Source: Euptelea pleiosperma
Taxonomy: Eukaryota > Streptophyta > Magnoliopsida > Ranunculales > Eupteleaceae
Reading direction: 5' to 3'
NCBI GenBank assembly: GCA_035048495.1
Contig: CM068551.1
Span: 11,843,248-11,907,247, forward strand
DNA length: 64,000 nucleotides
Part shown: positions 1 through 11,149 of the stretch, piece after piece
Layout: every line of letters begins with the position of its first letter
Numbering within the stretch: the stretch's first letter is position 1
Notes under the pieces: model-generated
Databases searched by the model: none
What the model was told of the DNA's origin: nothing
What the model saw: only the letters and a program-made list of their open reading frames with translations
Translations under genes and position numbers: made by a program

Positions 1-545
1 GTAATGCTTAACTCTTGTCAAGAATTGGTTTTTGTCCTATTTGGACCAATGAGATGGCATTTCTCCCGTGACGAGGTAGTTGACAATGTCAGCATACCAC
101 GGATTCATAGAGATCGTAAACAGTTGTTCATCGGGGAAAGTCTCTGGGATGGGCTGGTTCTCGAACGATGACTCTAAAGTCAATATGGACAAGTGATCGG
201 CTACGACATTCTAAGTTCCTTTTATATCTCTAATTTCAAGGTCGAATTCCTGAAGTAATAGAATCCACCTAATCAATCTAGGCTTGGTTTCCTTTTTCAA
301 CATGAGGTAGCAGAGGGCCGCATGATCAGTATACACTATGACTTAGTAGTCAAGAGATAAGGATAAAATTTGTCCAGGGCAAAGACAACAGCTAAAAGTT
401 CTTTCTCAGTGGTAGAGTAGTTCATTTGTGCAGAGTTAAGAGTTTTGCTCGCGTAGTAGATCACGTGTGACCTTTTGTCAACTCTTTGCCCTAACACTGC
501 TCCTAGCGCATAGTCAGGGGCATCACACATCACCTCGAAGGGAAC
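1..545 (-). pseudogene. Ty3/gypsy RNase H and connection-domain remnant, cut by the window edge
   Basis: Read on the minus strand, this encodes the RNase H domain of a gypsy polymerase, including the stretch [20 protein letters not shown], and then runs on in broken frames through the segment that normally precedes integrase. It is closely similar to 39110-39650 of the pol gene in the second gypsy internal region of this window. It is non-functional: an in-frame stop lies near 336, no reverse transcriptase lies upstream, and the window edge removes the rest. Immediately upstream on the minus strand is a gag-like segment, so protease and reverse transcriptase are missing between them. Confidence 0.85.
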
Positions 546-1334
546 TACACATAACATTCTCTTCCTCTGATGAATGTATTTGGTAACGAAAGTGTCTTCC
601 AAGGCTCTGAATGTTCTTATGGATTCCGTCTCAAGGCTATAGAACCATATCAACGCATTACCCTTCAAACTTGTTGGAAACATTCAGCAAAGTAACCCAT
701 CATATCGGAGTTCTTCCCATATCACCATAACCTGCTTATAGTGACAGAGATGATCGATTGGATCTGTAGTTCCATCGAATAACTCAAATCTAGGCTGTCA
801 GAAATTCGACGGTACCTCAGCCTTCTGAATTTCTTTCGAAAAAGGGGAGGATCTCAACATTCTCAACGCGTCTCGAGCAGCACCTGCAGCTGTCTTTTCT
901 CCATAAGGTTCTGACCTCATTTATCTAACCTTTGTGATCATCTCGGTTACTTTCTCCAAAGTAATTATCGTGGCGATATCGGACTTGCATTCCTCAGGGA
1001 TTGATGGTGGCGGGGCGGTTTCATCAATTCGGATTTTAGGATGGGGCTCCTCCTGCTTGTTAGTACTCTGTACTTGTTCGTCTCCGGCACCAACTACATT
1101 CACCCGTGACTGATCCTTTCTTTCATCTGCATCTTCCAACATCTGCTGCCTCAGAAGATCGTTCTCTTTTCTTACCTCTTCCATCTCCTTTCTCATGTCC
1201 TACATTTCGGCCAGGATCCTTTGCATCATTTTGTGTTCCCCCGGGCTCAACACTTCCTCTTGTTGGCCCTCCTCCACCGATTTGCTGACTTCATTCTTAG
1301 ATTTGGTTTTGGTATTCTTTGGCTTGGGTGCCAT
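546..1334 (-). pseudogene. Ty3/gypsy gag remnant fused to RNase H
   Basis: The likely gag start is the ATG at 1334, 47 bases downstream of a primer-binding-site-like sequence. The charged N-terminal part (about 1334-921) has a coiled-coil look, with one stop near 1203. A retrotransposon gag domain follows, with LFDGTTDPIDHLCHYKQVM at about 700-785 and FPTSLKGNALIWFYSLE at about 630-680, broken by stops at about 684 and 810. At about 545 the gag frame passes straight into RNase H. In a normal element protease and reverse transcriptase (over 1 kb) lie between. This fits a deletion or a template switch between two gypsy families. Confidence 0.75.
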
Positions 1335-1403
1335 GATAGCCTGAGCTTATCTTTGAAGAGCACGTCAATCTTGAGTATCGTTTCCCATAGACGGTGCCAA
1401 AGA

Positions 1404-2065
1404 TGTGGGGCGAAAATCCCACAACTCTACAATATCTGATGTGTTCTCGTTGATGAAGTACGTCTTGCTGGTATGAGTATGAGTTTTGCTCCTTATCGGT
1501 TACTTTGGTGAAGTCGGTGCAGGGCGGACGAGTATACCGAAGACAGCTGATGAAAGAGGGTACCTGAAACAGAACTTTGCCAGTGGGATTCTACATTTAG
1601 AACCTCCGATGATTAAGTCAGTTTCTTTCTTAAGATTTTTCAAGTTTCGTTTAATGTTTGCGTACCTTTCTGAGTTGATCACTTCTCATATTTATAGGAT
1701 CCTCTCCTCCTGACGTGTAAAGATGCTCATACTCGAAATATCTATTTGGTCGGTTAGAGATCTTTTGTCCTTTGCATGACATGTATCATGACGTGTTACA
1801 ATCCGTACCCTCGGTGGCGAATATGGTTTGTCTGTTATTCTGCTATTAAAATGAAGTCTATCAACTCGGTGGTATCGGTAGTCTCGGTAACGTCGGATCT
1901 TGCTAACACTGTTTACCTCATTCATCTCGGTTATCCCGGCCATACCTTATCTGACATATTTCATCTCGGTTATCTCGGTCATACTTCATCTCGGTTATCT
2001 CGGTTGTCTCGGTAATGTCAGATATTGTTGAAATGATTTATATCCCTCCTAAAATAGTCCCCACA
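1404..2065 (-). mobile_element. 5' LTR of the left gypsy element (minus strand)
   Basis: On the minus strand the segment starts TGTGGGG (2065) and ends CCCCACA (1404), a perfect 7-bp terminal inverted repeat of the kind that bounds LTRs. Two bases further on lies TTTGGCACCGTCTATGGGA (about 1384-1402), which looks like the primer-binding site of plant gypsy elements. The gag start follows at 1334. The partner LTR is beyond the left edge, so the TSD cannot be tested. Confidence 0.7.
1860..2020. repeat. TCGGTTATCTCGGTCAT-type tandem repeats inside the LTR
   Basis: About ten imperfect copies of a CTCGGT-based unit, with spacings near 10, 20 and 40 bp. They sit at the upstream end of the LTR, in U3, where repeated enhancer-like units are common. 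A regulatory role is inference only. Confidence 0.65.
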
Positions 2066-2368
2066 ATCAACATGTTAATTAATACTTGGGTTTATTGGAC
2101 CTTGGCACCCATTATCAACTTGTTGATTGGTAGTCATTTGATTTGACTATCCCAAATAATTTCCAAATCATACAGTTAAAAATCATCCCACGAAAAGGCT
2201 CAAATGCAACGGATATATAATATTATCAACCAATCAGACACTTGTTTGGTTCGTACTTGGTTCACATAAGGATCACCAACCATCCATTCGATCAGTTGTC
2301 TCCAATATAGTCCGCCACATGGGATATACATCCACTTCGTTGAGGAAAAATGGATTCTTTGTCAATAT
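2066..2368. other. Non-coding stretch
   Basis: No credible gene. The sequence is AT-rich and contains a diverged copy of the dispersed motif seen at 2797 and 3958 (around AAAAATCA and CGAAAAGACTCAAATCC). Confidence 0.5.
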
Positions 2369-2709
2369 CTATGTTCAAAAATTCGCCGAGTCGACTCGAC
2401 ACGATCGTATTTCGAGTGGACTCGGCATACAAACTCGAATTTGCAAGTTTTCCGAGTTGACCCGGAAACTTGATCGAGTCGACACAAATCTCGGCCGAGT
2501 CAACTATTTAAAGACCGAGTCGACTAAATTTTTTTTTACTTTTTTATATTTTATGATCTTTTAAAGGTTTTTGTAATAAATATTATTTATTATATATTTA
2601 AATATTTAGTAATTAATTTAATGACTTGCCGAGTCGACTCCCAAGTCATCGAGGTGACTCGACCCGATGGACTTCAGAGTGAGTCCGAGTTCTGAGTTTT
2701 AAAACATTG
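2369..2709. mobile_element. hAT-like MITE rich in GAGTCGACTCGG motifs
   Basis: A 341-bp block with similar inverted ends (CTATGTTCAAAA on the left, CAATGTTTTAAAA read from the right). It is flanked by GTCAATAT (2361-2368) and GTCAATGT (2710-2717), an 8-bp near-perfect TSD of the kind made by hAT transposases. The interior is dominated by repeated GAGTCGACTCG and CCGAGT words around an AT-rich core. It has the same architecture as 8026-8227 but different internal words. Confidence 0.6.
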
Positions 2710-2791
2710 GTCAATGTAAGGTTTGGAGAGAAAGATTCAGATATGACGGAAACACTGCTTTGGCCCACCTTTTGTTAGACCCGTTTGGACA

Positions 2792-3402
2792 AAAAATTAA
2801 CATGATTGTTGATTTCCAGCCATTAGATTTTAGTAACCCAATTCATGCTTGAAATCACGGCTAAAAATCAAGTTACGAAAAGACTCAAATCCTACCAATA
2901 AGGCTTATTTTCGGTGAGGATGATCTCCTCACCTTTGAGATCATCCTCCAAAAATAATCTGGGCAGTCTCAGTTTTCTGATCCCACCAAAATGTACTCTT
3001 CATTCTATGCCGTTCATTTTCTGAAGAGCAAATTTATGGGGTCAAAAACTTTAGAATGATCTATTGTTTAAAGGATGATCTCAATGATAAGGAGATCATA
3101 ATCAGCCCTAGGGGCTCTCCCATGTGGGCCCATAGCGTTCATTTGAGTCAAACCACGGGTGACCTTATAACAACTCATAATTTATCTAATGAGAATTGGG
3201 TGTTAGGTAGACGTGGGCCCTCTACACTTCTTGTTAGATATACACACCAAAAATCAACTTGATTGGTTTTTAGCACCTTTTAAGGAGTGATTCTAGCCAT
3301 TGGATTCTAGAATTATTTTGGGTAGCTGAATCCATTGGATAGAAATCAGCAATCAAATTGATTTTTGGTGTAGTACGTACCACCAAGGGGTGTGTCAAAC
3401 CA
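2792..3402. repeat. Direct repeat block, copy A
   Basis: Closely matches 3953-4632 in the same orientation, from AAATTAACATGATTGTTGAT through to AAGGGGTGTGT. Its last 160 bp form a MITE-like inverted repeat (about 3240-3390) whose arms read CACCAAAAATCAACTTGATT and AATCAAATTGATTTTTGGTG. No coding potential is evident. Confidence 0.75.
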
Positions 3403-3404
3403 TG

Positions 3405-3670
3405 GTTTTAAAAACGGCCGTTTAAACGGTTTAAACGGTAACGCCCCAAGCCCGTTTCCATTTAAACCCATTTTATCGGTTTTGAAAAAAACGGCCGTTT
3501 TTTGGTTTTAACGGCCGTTAAAATTGTTTAAACGGCCGTTAGAATCGTTTAAACAGCCGTTAAATTTAGAAAAATGTTGTGAAAAAAACAGCCGTTAAAA
3601 CCGTTTAATTCCGTTAAAATGCGTTTAATTTCCGTTTAAATCCGTTAAATTTTAATTTTTTTTTAATTTT
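3405..3670. repeat. AACGGCCGTT motif island
   Basis: Starts CCATGGTTTTAAAAACGG and is packed with AACGGCCGTTTAAACGG-type words and later CCGTTTAAATCCG words, ending in AT-rich DNA. It interrupts the repeated block: in the two related copies, at about 4632 and 9823, the same flank runs on as ordinary sequence. The right border is not resolved and no TSD was found. Confidence 0.5.
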
Positions 3671-3952
3671 CAAATTTTAAAATTTTAATTTTCCTCATTT
3701 TATCCCGATTCCTGACAGGTGATGATATCATCTGACTGCCAAAAATAAAAACTTTGTAACTTTTCATGCAAGTTGTCATGTGCTAGTGTGTGGCATGAAG
3801 CTATCTAATTAATACTAATTTGATTAAAGTATTAATGTTTACGTGGCTACCTACGTGACATCAAATGCCTAATTGTGACTTAAATAAATAATCTATGTCA
3901 TCATGTTCTAGAATTTACGCACACAATTACTTGCATGTATGCAAGTAATTTT
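3671..3952. other. Non-coding stretch
   Basis: No gene seen. The segment CATTTTATCCCGATTCCTGA near 3700 matches 4905-4925 and 9888-9900, so this is an older, diverged part of the same repeated locus. Confidence 0.45.
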
Positions 3953-4632
3953 AGACAAAATTAACATGATTGTTGATTTCCAGCCATTAGATTTTAGTGA
4001 CCCAAACAATGATTAAATTCACGGCTAAAAATCAAGTTATGAAAAAACTCAAATCCAACAGCTAGAATTTACCTATAGGGCTTATTTATCAGTGATGACG
4101 ATCTCCTAACCATTGAAATCATCCTCCAAAAAAAATCAGGCCAGTCTGAGATTTCTAATCCCACCGAAATGTGCTCTTCATGCTCTTCATTCTGAGCCGT
4201 TCATTTTCTGGACAGCAAGTTTGGTGGGGTCAGAAACTTCAGAATGGTCTTTTTTTTTTTTTTTTTAAGATGATCTCAATGATGATGAGATCATAATCAG
4301 CAGGGCTCTCCCGTGTGGGCCCCATAGCATTCGTTTGAGTCAAACCACGGGTGACCTTAATTATAATTAACAACTCATAATTAATTATCTATTGATAATT
4401 GGGGGTTAGGTAGATAGTGGGGCCTTTGACAATTGCCTCAATAATGCTTGAGCCGGCCCTGCGCCTCCTTGTTAGATATACACATCAAAAATCAGCTTGA
4501 CTGGTTTTAACACTTTTTAAAGAGTGATTCTAGCCATTGGATTCTAGAATTAATTTGGGTAGCTGAATCCATTGGATAGAAATCAGCAAACAAATTGATT
4601 TTTGGTGGTGTAGTACCAACAAGGGGTGTGTA
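3953..4632. repeat. Direct repeat block, copy B
   Basis: Second copy of the block at 2792-3402, with extra AT-rich insertions and a poly-T run near 4250. Its right end (from about 4567) is also the start of duplication unit 1, and the same end recurs at 9758. Confidence 0.75.
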
Positions 4633-4717
4633 AAAGTCCATGTGATCAGTAGTCCCCAAAAAGTATGCTACGTGGCATTTTAAGCAGGGCACACAATGAG
4701 ACATGGAGCAATTTTCC

Positions 4718-4895
4718 GAGTAAAACTTCCATCACAATGGGATTTCAAATCACACAAAACACAGCCAATGAGTTCTCGGCACGTACACTAAAAGCAAAAG
4801 CAATGGGTACGTTGCCAAAGCACTTCTGTACGTGCCGAGAACTCATTGGCTGTGTTTTGTGTGATTTACACTTTCGTGTGATGGAAGTTTTACTC
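4718..4895. mobile_element. Mutator-type MITE (178 bp) with 9-bp TSD
   Basis: Near-perfect hairpin element. The terminal inverted repeats begin GAGTAAAACTTCCATCACA and run for about 75 bp each. The 9-bp CAATTTTCC directly flanks both ends (4709-4717 and 4896-4904). A 9-bp TSD with long TIRs is the mark of Mutator-like elements. No transposase is encoded. Confidence 0.85.
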
Positions 4896-4985
4896 CAATT
4901 TTCCCCATTTTATTCTGATTCCTGACAGGTGATTATATCACGTGATTTCTTTTATAGCAACTCCATTAAATGGCTAGGAATCACC

Positions 4986-5161
4986 GAGTAAAACTTCTAT
5001 CACACGAAATTGTAAATCACACAATCACAAGCCAGTGAATTCTCGGCACGTATACAAGTGCTTTTTCAACGTACCATGTGCTTTGCTTTTAGGTGTACGT
5101 GCCGAGAACACATTAGCTGTGATTGTGTGATTTGCAATTCGATTGTGACAAAGTTTTACTC
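4986..5161. mobile_element. Mutator-type MITE (176 bp) with 9-bp TSD
   Basis: Same family as the element at 4718. TIRs start GAGTAAAACTTCTATCACAC and GAGTAAAACTTTGTCACAAT. Flanks are GGAATCACC (4977-4985) and GGAATAACC (5162-5170). The duplicated locus at about 9980 has a single GGAATCACC and no element, which is a direct view of the empty site. Confidence 0.88.
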
Positions 5162-5317
5162 GGAATAACCTATCGTACCTTCTGATTTTTATGGCATGCC
5201 TGAGCCGAACATTCATGGGGTTAGTGGGCCCAAATACGTGTCATGTGGCACCAAACCCCGTAATGCACAGGAAGTCTTCCTACGCATCACTCAAATTTCT
5301 TAAAGGGCACCTTTGAT

Positions 5318-5694
5318 GACAGGACCTGGGCTATCAGCAAAGCCAAAGACAACCCACAATATGAGCCACGTGGTACATTATTAGAGGACGCTGACCTTAT
5401 GGATGTTTGGCCAATCCTTAGGTGAGCCTACAAACCAAAAATCAACATGATTAGTGATTTCTAGGCGTTTGATTGGAGTCATTTTCATGGGTTGATTATA
5501 ACCAAGAGAATTTGAGCAATTATTGACCATTATTTGGGTAAAAAGATCCAAAGGTTCGAAATCACTAATCACACTGATTTTTGGTTTGTAGGTCCACCTA
5601 GGGATTGGCGGAACATCAATACGATTAGAGTCCTCTATGAATGTGCAACGTGGCTCATATTGTGGGCTGTCACGCTGTCATCAAAGTTTTACTC
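5318..5694. mobile_element. MITE with long imperfect TIRs
   Basis: Left arm CCCACAATATGAGCCACGTG... and right arm ...GTGGCTCATATTGTGGGCTG mirror each other. Further in, AGGTGAGCCTACAAACCAAA pairs with TTTGGTTTGTAGGTCCACCT. The right end closes with GTTTTACTC as in the 4718 family, but the left end lacks the matching GAGTAAAAC, so that border is eroded. A relative lies at 10120-10415. Confidence 0.7.
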
Positions 5695-5769
5695 CTGTGC
5701 GAGGCTCTAGGGCAAAAGACGGAAGGGTTTTGTAATTGAAACATCACGATGTAGCTATAGCTCAAACTT

Positions 5770-6038
5770 TGACCGCTGCCACCTGGGTCCATTGACCGCA
5801 TGGATGGTTACCCCATCCCTTGGTAGACACGGATACAAAATATCAGCCTGTTTAATGATATTTAGCCATTGATTTTAGTACTCAAAATATTGGTTGAATC
5901 CAACGGCTATAATCATGCCTAAAAAGTACTAAAATCTAATGGCTAACGATTACCAATCATAGTGGTACTTGGTATGTATATCCATCAAGGGGTGGGCTAA
6001 ACATCCATGCGGTCAATGGGACCAGATGGCAGCGGTGA
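5770..6038. mobile_element. MITE of the ACCGCTGCCACCTGGGTCC type
   Basis: Inverted arms ACCGCTGCCACCTGGGTCCA and TGGGACCAGATGGCAGCGGT close a 269-bp AT-rich hairpin-like element. It is absent from duplication unit 2, where about 500 bp around it are missing. A diverged relative is nested at 12975-13255. Confidence 0.7.
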
Positions 6039-6179
6039 ATTAAAAAAGTTAAGGGGGGACACGGGACACATGGCCCCTGGCCCCTATGTGGCTCCGCCGC
6101 TGCCTGCACGGGTCGTGATGTAACAAGGTAGACCTGACGCCAAAGGCGTTACGTGCAGCCATTTTTTATACTCAAGGCT

Positions 6180-6522
6180 GGAGTAAAACTTCTGTCATAC
6201 CGCACAATACGAGCCACATGGCAGACTCTTAGTGGACACTGAACGTATGAATGTTAGGCCAGTCCCTCGGTGGACCTGTAAACCAAAAAAATCAGCCTAT
6301 TTCTAAGCGATTGGATTGAAGTTATTTTTATGGGTTGATTTTAACGGTAGGAATTTGAGCATTATTGAGCGTTATTTGGATGCAAAGTTCCAAAGGTAGT
6401 AAATCACTAATCAGGCTGATTTTTGTTTTGCAGGTCCACCGAGGGACTGGCCAAACATCCATACGGTCAGCGTCCCCTAAGAGTGTGCCACGTGACTCGT
6501 ACTGTGAATTGTTGGATCATTG
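6180..6522. mobile_element. MITE just upstream of the CHS1 promoter
   Basis: Left arm GCACAATACGAGCCACATGG and right arm GTGCCACGTGACTCGTACTG are complementary, as are CCAGTCCCTCGGTGGACCTG and its mirror near 6435. The left tip GAGTAAAACTTCTGTCA has no partner on the right. The copy at 10503-10845 shows it was present before the CHS duplication. Confidence 0.7.
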
Positions 6523-6655
6523 TCAATTTGGGGTATGTGGGCAATCCCAGTCTCATCCACACAAGCCACGTGTTTGAAAATAACTTGATTCAACGAACAG
6601 CCATTTTGTTAGTTCGATAGATTTTTAAAAGTGCAGATGCACCGAACACAAGCGT

Positions 6656-6746
6656 CACGTGCGAGCCAGTCTTTCAGTGGTTGAGACCGGTGATAATGGT
6701 AGTTAAGTCAAGCACGTGATACCCATCTACCTCCTCACTATATAAA
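6656..6746 (+). promoter_or_regulatory. CHS1 core promoter with two G-boxes, MYB-like site and TATA box
   Basis: CACGTG occurs at 6656-6661 and 6713-6718, ATCTACCTCC (resembling a MYB-recognition or H-box element) at 6725-6734, and TATATAAA at 6739-6746, about 90 bp before the ATG. G-box plus MYB element is the usual light- and UV-responsive arrangement of CHS promoters. Function here is inferred from motif layout only. Confidence 0.7.
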
Positions 6747-6835
6747 CCCACCCCACACCCCATCTCTACAACCCACCATCAACCACGAGAAACCAATAAC
6801 CCAACAAATCCTGATCGTTCATTCTCTCTGGTAAA

Positions 6836-9574
<2,739 letters not shown>

Positions 9575-9620
9575 AGAAAGCGAAGCTAAAACTCTCTACT
9601 AGATTTAATAGCTCGACATT

Positions 9621-9757
9621 TGCATTGTCTTGTCTTTTTTTTTTTTTTTCATTTGATTGCAGATGTGTGTGGGTGTGGGAAATCCAAACGAGGGTTGAGA
9701 AAAGTTGTGTTGGCTTTAGATTTATAGACTGGCGTTTGTTTTTAATTTTTTTTTCGT
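9621..9757 (+). other. CHS1 3' flank and junction between duplication units
   Basis: Probably includes the rest of the CHS1 3' UTR (T-rich tracts, GTGTGGGTGTGGG). CHS2 has unrelated sequence after the same point (16741 on), so the two genes do not share this 3' end. Confidence 0.5.
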
Positions 9758-10119
9758 TGGATAGAAATCAGCAATCAAATTGATTTTTGGTGGTGTAGTA
9801 CCACCAAGCTAGGGGTGTGTCAAAGTCCATGTGATCAGAAGTCCCCAAAAAGTATGCTACGTGGCATTTTAAGAAGGGCGCACAATCCTGATTCCTAACA
9901 GGTGATTATATATATCACGTGATTTCGAAATCACTTCTTTTATGGCATGCGTGATGATCGAGAACTCCATTAAATGGGTAGGAATCACCTATCGTTCTGA
10001 TTTTTATGGCATGCCTGGGCCGAACATTCATGGGGTTAGTGGGCCGCAAATACGTGTCATGTGGCACCAAACCCCGTAATGCATAGGAAGTCTTCCTACG
10101 CATCACTCAAATTTATTAA

Positions 10120-10415
10120 AGGGCACCTTTGATGACAATGGGCTATCAGCGAAGCCGATGCCAGCCCACAATATGAGCCACGTGGCATATTCTTAGAGGA
10201 CGCTGACCTTATGGATGTTTGGCCAATCCTTAGGTGAGCCTACAAACCAAAAATCAACATGATTAGTGATTTCTAGGCGTTTGATTGGAGTCATTTTCAT
10301 GGGTTGATTATAACCAAGAGAATTTGAGCATTATTGACCATTATTTGGGTAAAAAGATCCAAAGGTTGGAAATCACTAATCAGACTGACTTTTGGTTTGT
10401 AGGTTCACCTAGGAA
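10120..10415. mobile_element. MITE, unit-2 copy of the 5318-5694 element (right end lost)
   Basis: Nearly the same sequence as 5318-5600, including both TGATTAGTGATTTC-type arms. It then breaks off near 10415, and about 500 bp present in unit 1 are absent before CGTGATGTAACAAGGTAGAC. Confidence 0.7.
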
Positions 10416-10502
10416 TTGGCAGAACTTCTGTCATACCGTGATGTAACAAGGTAGACCTGACGCCAAAGGCGTTACGTGCAGCCATTTTTTATACTCAAGG
10501 CT

Positions 10503-10845
10503 GGAGTAAAACTTCTGTCATACGAGCCAAGTGGCAGACTCTTAGTGGACACTGAACGTATGAATGTCAGGCCAGTCCGTTGGTGGACCTGTAAACCAAA
10601 AAAAATCAGCCTATTTCTAAGTGATTGGATTGAAGTTATTTTCATGGGTTGATTTTAACTGTAGGAATTTGAGCATTATTGAGAGTTATTTGGATGCAAA
10701 GATCCAAAGGTTGTAAATCACTAATCAGGTTGATTTTTGGTTTGCAAGTCCACCGAGGGACTGACCAAACATCCATACGCGCGGTCAGCATCCCCTAAGA
10801 GTGTGCCACGTGACTCGTATTGTGTATTATTGGATCATTGTCAAT
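10503..10845. mobile_element. MITE, unit-2 copy of the 6180-6522 element
   Basis: Begins GGAGTAAAACTTCTGTCATA and ends in the complementary GTGCCACGTGACTCGTATTG arm. It lies about 130 bp upstream of the CHS2 G-boxes. Confidence 0.7.
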
Positions 10846-10970
10846 TTGGGGTATGTGGGGAATCCCAGTCTCATCCACACAAGCCACGTGTTTGAAAATA
10901 ACTTGATTCAACAAACAGCCATTTTGTTAGTTTGATAGACAAAAGTGGAGTATGCACCGAACTCAATCGT

Positions 10971-11045
10971 CACGTGCGAGCCGGTATTTCAGTTATGGTA
11001 GTTAAGTCAAGCACGTGATACCCATCTACCTCCTCACATTTAAAC
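10971..11045 (+). promoter_or_regulatory. CHS2 promoter with G-boxes and altered TATA region
   Basis: G-boxes CACGTG at 10971-10976 and 11012-11017 and the MYB-like ATCTACCTCC at about 11024 are kept. The CHS1 TATATAAA is replaced by ATTTTAAA (11038-11045). The change could lower transcription or shift its start. Confidence 0.6.
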
Positions 11046-11149
11046 CCACCCCACACCCATCTCTACAACCCACTATCGCTCTTCTTACCACCTCAACCCC
11101 CAGAAACAAATAACCCAACAAATCCTGATCGTTCATTCTCTCTGGTAAA

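Noticed and set aside
1106..1439. Plus-strand ORFs at the left end
   Set aside because: They run opposite to the gag remnant, are short and lack any family resemblance.
4718..5161. The two perfect hairpins considered as microRNA precursors
   Set aside because: Both have TIR ends and 9-bp TSDs, so they are MITEs. A small-RNA role is possible but nothing in the sequence demands it.
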